Of a DNA stretch of 25,877 nucleotides, positions 23,550 through 25,877 are shown piece by piece. The DNA comes from Candidatus Bathycorpusculum fermentans (GTDB lineage: Archaea; Thermoproteota; Bathyarchaeia; Bathyarchaeales; Bathycorpusculaceae). The notes below the pieces were generated by a model. It did no database searches. It was not told the origin of the DNA and saw only the letters and a program-made list of their open reading frames with translations. Made by a program: the position numbers and the translations under genes. Positions within the stretch are counted from its first letter, which is position 1; each line of letters begins with the position of its first letter. The DNA lies in NCBI GenBank assembly GCA_009787175.1, contig WRGM01000168.1, forward strand, positions 1 to 25,877, in the 5' to 3' direction.

Positions 23550-24140
23550 TTATTTTTGATTTCCATGCTTCCTTGCGCCTTTACGGAGACTTGGTCTGAC
23601 TTTTTCAGCTCCATGTCCACGGTGGCGTAATCCTCTAACATGCTTTCCAGCGCTTGTCATGCTTCTAAAGACACGACTTGTATGCTGAGGCTCAATAATC
23701 CAGTTTATGTTCTTATCTGCCTGAATAACTGGACTGTTAGGATCAACTAGAATTACTTCAAACCATTTACTTCGTCCGTCTTGACCAACCCAGTAGCTGT
23801 TAAGAACTTCTAGGTTCGGGAATTTCTTTGCAGCCCTTTCCTCTGCAATTAAACGGATATTTTTAGACGGTTTAAATTTAGCAACACCCATACGTTTCGG
23901 TCGTCTACCAGATCTTGGTCTTACTTTACGTAGCCCACCACGTCTTACACGTGCACGAACTACTACGAAACCCTGTTTTGCTTTATAACCTAATTTACGT
24001 GCTCGGTCAAGTCTTGTTGGATGTTCAATACGAGTAACAGTTGGCTGTTTTCTCCACTGTACTAAGCGTTGACGCATTAACTCATCAACAAAAGAGTCCT
24101 CGGGCTTTGCCCATTCATCTGCCATATATTTGTAGGCCAT
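23550..24140 (-). CDS. rpl15e: Large-subunit ribosomal protein L15e
   Basis: Component of the archaeal and eukaryotic large ribosomal subunit (not related to bacterial L15). The 196 residues match the family throughout: MAYKYMADEWAKPEDSF, RKQPTVTRIEHPTRLDRARKLGYKAKQG, VVRARVRRGGLRKVRPRSGRRPKRMGV, LEVLNSYWVGQDG and the basic end RHRGHGAEKVRPSLRKGARKHGN. Strongly basic, as expected for rRNA binding. The ATG has an ideal ribosome site, GGTGA six bases upstream. The leader is long (about 90 bases from the predicted start) and holds two hairpins, unlike most genes here. Confidence 0.97.
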   Translation of the reverse strand: MAYKYMADEWAKPEDSFVDELMRQRLVQWRKQPTVTRIEHPTRLDRARKLGYKAKQGFVVVRARVRRGGLRKVRPRSGRRPKRMGVAKFKPSKNIRLIAEERAAKKFPNLEVLNSYWVGQDGRSKWFEVILVDPNSPVIQADKNINWIIEPQHTSRVFRSMTSAGKHVRGLRHRGHGAEKVRPSLRKGARKHGNQK

Positions 24141-24176
24141 TGTTTTTCACCTATGTTTATTATGTGTATTATTTGT

Positions 24177-24217
24177 TTACGGTTCAGCCTTTCGGCTACA
24201 TCCCTACGGACATGTTG
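24177..24217 (-). promoter_or_regulatory. Two-hairpin leader of rpl15e
   Basis: On the minus strand the sequence between promoter and gene forms CGGAC-AACAT-GTCCG (24206-24220 region) and AGCC-GAAA-GGCT, a GNRA-capped hairpin (24184-24195 region), separated by about ten bases. They end about 40 bases before the ribosome site. A TATA-like TTTATTTTAT at 24251-24260 predicts a transcript that includes both. The fold could regulate rpl15e or be a separate small RNA. Confidence 0.5.
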
Positions 24218-24250
24218 TCCGCCTGTATTTTTACATCAGAGTGTTATTGC

Positions 24251-24260
24251 ATAAAATAAA
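24251..24260 (-). promoter_or_regulatory. TATA box of rpl15e
   Basis: TTTATTTTAT on the minus strand, placing transcription start near 24230 and giving an unusually long leader. Confidence 0.4.
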
Positions 24261-24587
24261 CCTTTCCAAGAAATAAACAGCAAGTTCGCAGATATTTTTT
24301 TTATTTTCACCTTTACTGTACAGCAAAAGTGGCAAGTTTTGTGAATATATGAAAAATGTTTGGAGATATTGTTGCAGAAAGTTGGTTGTAGTTCTTGAGC
24401 GTTACAGACAACAAATAACCGAAACTATAACATGTTTTAACTGAATCATCACAGGAGACTCGCTATTGACAGTTTTTTAATTGGCGTATTTAAGTGGTTT
24501 TGGTAAGAGTTTTTTGTTTTTTACGCGTATTGTTTAAGTATTGTTTTTAGAGTAGTTTGTAAATTATCATTGTTAAGGTGTTATTAA
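24261..24587. other. Divergent intergenic region between rpl15e and the aminopeptidase gene
   Basis: No ORF or RNA gene is recognised. It contains AT-rich sequence with long T-runs near 24290-24305 and 24510-24522, and TATA-like TATTTAAG (24487-24494) and TGTTTAAGTA (24531-24540), the second of which could serve the aminopeptidase gene. Confidence 0.4.
24575..24580 (+). promoter_or_regulatory. Ribosome binding site deciding a TTG start
   Basis: AAGGTG seven bases before TTG at 24588, supporting TTG as the start of the aminopeptidase. Confidence 0.6.
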
Positions 24588-25631
24588 TTGTCGTTAAATG
24601 AGAAATTGGAAAAGCTTTCAAATGTGTGCGGGGTAACAGGTAATGAAGCCCCTGTTAGAGAATTATTAATGCAGCTCATGAATCCATATGTTGATGAGGT
24701 TATTGTTGATAGACTGGAAAATGTTATTGCTGTTAAAAAGGGTAAGCAGGGTAAACCGAAGATTATGCTTGCGGCTCATATGGATGAGGTGGGTTTAATG
24801 GTGAAGACTGTTACAAAGGAAGGTTTTTTGCAGTTTTCAAAAGTTGGTGGTATAGATGATCGTATTCTTCCAGCTCAGAGAGTTGTTGTCTATACGAAAA
24901 ATGGTGCCTATAGTGGTATTATTGGTTCAAAGCCGCCGCATATTCAAAAGGAGGAGGAGCGGCGGAAAGTTTTAGCTACTGATGATTTGTTTATAGACAT
25001 TGGTGCTGGGAGCAAGGAAGCGGCAGAGAGGATGGGTGTAACTGTTGGTAATTCTGTGGTTTTTGATGCGAAATATGTTGCTTTAGGTGAGAATATGGTT
25101 ATGGGTAAAGCTTTTGATAATCGTGCGGGTTGTTTGGCTATGGTTGAAACTCTGAGACTTTTAGGTGAGACGGATTGTACTGTGTGTGCTGTGGGTACTG
25201 TTCAAGAGGAAGTTGGGCTTCGTGGTGCGGGTGTTGCTGCTTTTGGTGTTGATCCTGATGTTGCCTTAGCGTTAGATGTTACTGTTGCAGGTGATGTGCC
25301 TGGGGTTAGGGAGTACGATACGAGTGTTAAAACGGGTAAGGGTCCAGCGTTAACGGTTTCTGATTCAGGTTTAATTACGCATCCCAAAGTTTTACGTTGG
25401 CTTTTAGATACAGCTGAAGAGGAAAAGATTGCAATACAGCTTGAGTCTGGTTTAATGGGCAGTACAGATGCCGCGAGAATTTCGTTAACGCGTCAAGGTA
25501 TACCAAGTGGAACTATTTCAATTCCAACACGTTATATTCATAGTCCTACGGCGATGTTAAATACGCAGGATGTTGAAAATTCTGCAAAATTGGCTGTAGC
25601 AGCAATTCAGAGGATTTCAAAGTATTTCTAA
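24588..25631 (+). CDS. M42 family metallo-aminopeptidase
   Basis: Cytoplasmic aminopeptidase of the M42 (TET/FrvX/endoglucanase-M-like) family, which forms large tetrahedral shells that degrade short peptides; the assembly state is inferred from the family. All two-metal-site residues are in place in 347 residues: AAHMDEVG with His64 and Asp66, FDNRAG with Asp177, the catalytic and ligand glutamates in QEEVG (207-208), LALDVTVAGD with Asp230, and RYIHS with His318. The start is TTG, backed by AAGGTG seven bases upstream and by the usual N-terminal length. The gene stands alone on the plus strand and ends in a hairpin/T-run terminator. Confidence 0.95.
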   Translation: MSLNEKLEKLSNVCGVTGNEAPVRELLMQLMNPYVDEVIVDRLENVIAVKKGKQGKPKIMLAAHMDEVGLMVKTVTKEGFLQFSKVGGIDDRILPAQRVVVYTKNGAYSGIIGSKPPHIQKEEERRKVLATDDLFIDIGAGSKEAAERMGVTVGNSVVFDAKYVALGENMVMGKAFDNRAGCLAMVETLRLLGETDCTVCAVGTVQEEVGLRGAGVAAFGVDPDVALALDVTVAGDVPGVREYDTSVKTGKGPALTVSDSGLITHPKVLRWLLDTAEEEKIAIQLESGLMGSTDAARISLTRQGIPSGTISIPTRYIHSPTAMLNTQDVENSAKLAVAAIQRISKYF

Positions 25632-25658
25632 ACATATGTACTAACTATAGTTGCGTGT

Positions 25659-25694
25659 AGCCGTAAATTTTTTTAACGGCTGAACCCTTTTTTT
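25659..25694 (+). terminator. Hairpin and T-run terminator after the M42 gene
   Basis: AGCCGT (25659-25664) pairs exactly with ACGGCT (25676-25681) around an AT-rich loop with seven T's; a second run of seven T's follows at 25688-25694. It lies 28 bases after the stop codon. Confidence 0.6.
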
Positions 25695-25841
25695 GGAAAA
25701 ATTTGAAGTAGAATATGTAGAAGTCAGTATGTGTATAGTTCATTGAAGCTTTATCCTGAAATCCCGAAGAATTATGTCTATGTCGTGGTTAATCTTTATG
25801 GAATATAATTACGGCTTTGTTTGGGGGTTATTTTCCAATTA

Positions 25842-25877
25842 ATGACTGTAGATACGTTTTTTAATGTTGGTGACTTG
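25842..25877 (+). CDS. Possible start of a gene cut by the window end
   Basis: An ATG opens a frame (MTVDTFFNVGDL) that is still open at the last base. A TATA-like ATATAAT lies about 35-40 bases upstream. Twelve codons are too few to judge, and no family can be named. Confidence 0.22.
   Translation, partial: MTVDTFFNVGDL

Noticed and set aside
1..25877. CRISPR arrays, complete insertion sequences, phage structural genes, rRNA
   Set aside because: Looked for on both strands; no spaced repeats, transposase genes, terminal repeats or rRNA motifs were found apart from the integrase remnant.

Overview
The window is archaeal chromosomal DNA, AT-rich (roughly 35-40% GC by eye). Archaeal markers are an archaeal-type alanyl-tRNA synthetase, archaeal/eukaryotic-type tyrosyl-tRNA synthetase, TiaS (agmatidine modification of tRNA-Ile2), ribosomal protein L15e, the RNase P proteins Rpp30 and Pop5, and TATA-box promoters that often sit about 25 bases before the start codon. 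The mix of informational genes with a mesophile-like AqpZ-type aquaporin and the protein sequences themselves suggest a TACK archaeon, perhaps Bathyarchaeia. That placement is inference and was not tested.

Layout. 1-5400: aquaporin; a 48-residue YHS metal-binding protein with a palindrome over its promoter; a DEAD-box RNA helicase; pyruvate kinase, divergent from a coiled-coil protein of unknown function. 5400-10840: a minus-strand run of aspartate dehydrogenase, valyl-tRNA synthetase, a YgbA-like cysteine-rich protein, a TOPRIM protein and tyrosyl-tRNA synthetase. 10930-11350: a GC-richer, probably structured RNA of unknown class, and tRNA-His(GTG). 11395-15900: an accessory segment beginning with a broken tyrosine-recombinase remnant beside tRNA-His, followed by a 45-residue ORF coupled to a TacT-like GNAT protein, a membrane-anchored Kelch protein, an N-terminally anchored protein of unknown function and an orphan ParB-like protein. 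16000-21680: alaS, tiaS and a DRE-TIM acyltransferase (homocitrate/isopropylmalate synthase-like). 21870-24140: the conserved archaeal cluster rpl15e - COG1325 RNA-binding protein - rpp30 - pop5, the last three overlapping by ATGA. 24588-25631: an M42 aminopeptidase on the plus strand, followed by a hairpin/T-run terminator.

How they work together: much of the window serves tRNA and translation (ValRS, TyrRS, AlaRS, TiaS, RNase P proteins, L15e, tRNA-His). The only segment that looks mobile or accessory is about 11.4-15.9 kb. The points most worth testing are the 45-aa/GNAT pair (possible toxin-antitoxin), the unassigned structured RNA between tRNA-His and tyrS, the two-hairpin leader of rpl15e, and a block-wise keto/amino strand skew that flips inside genes.
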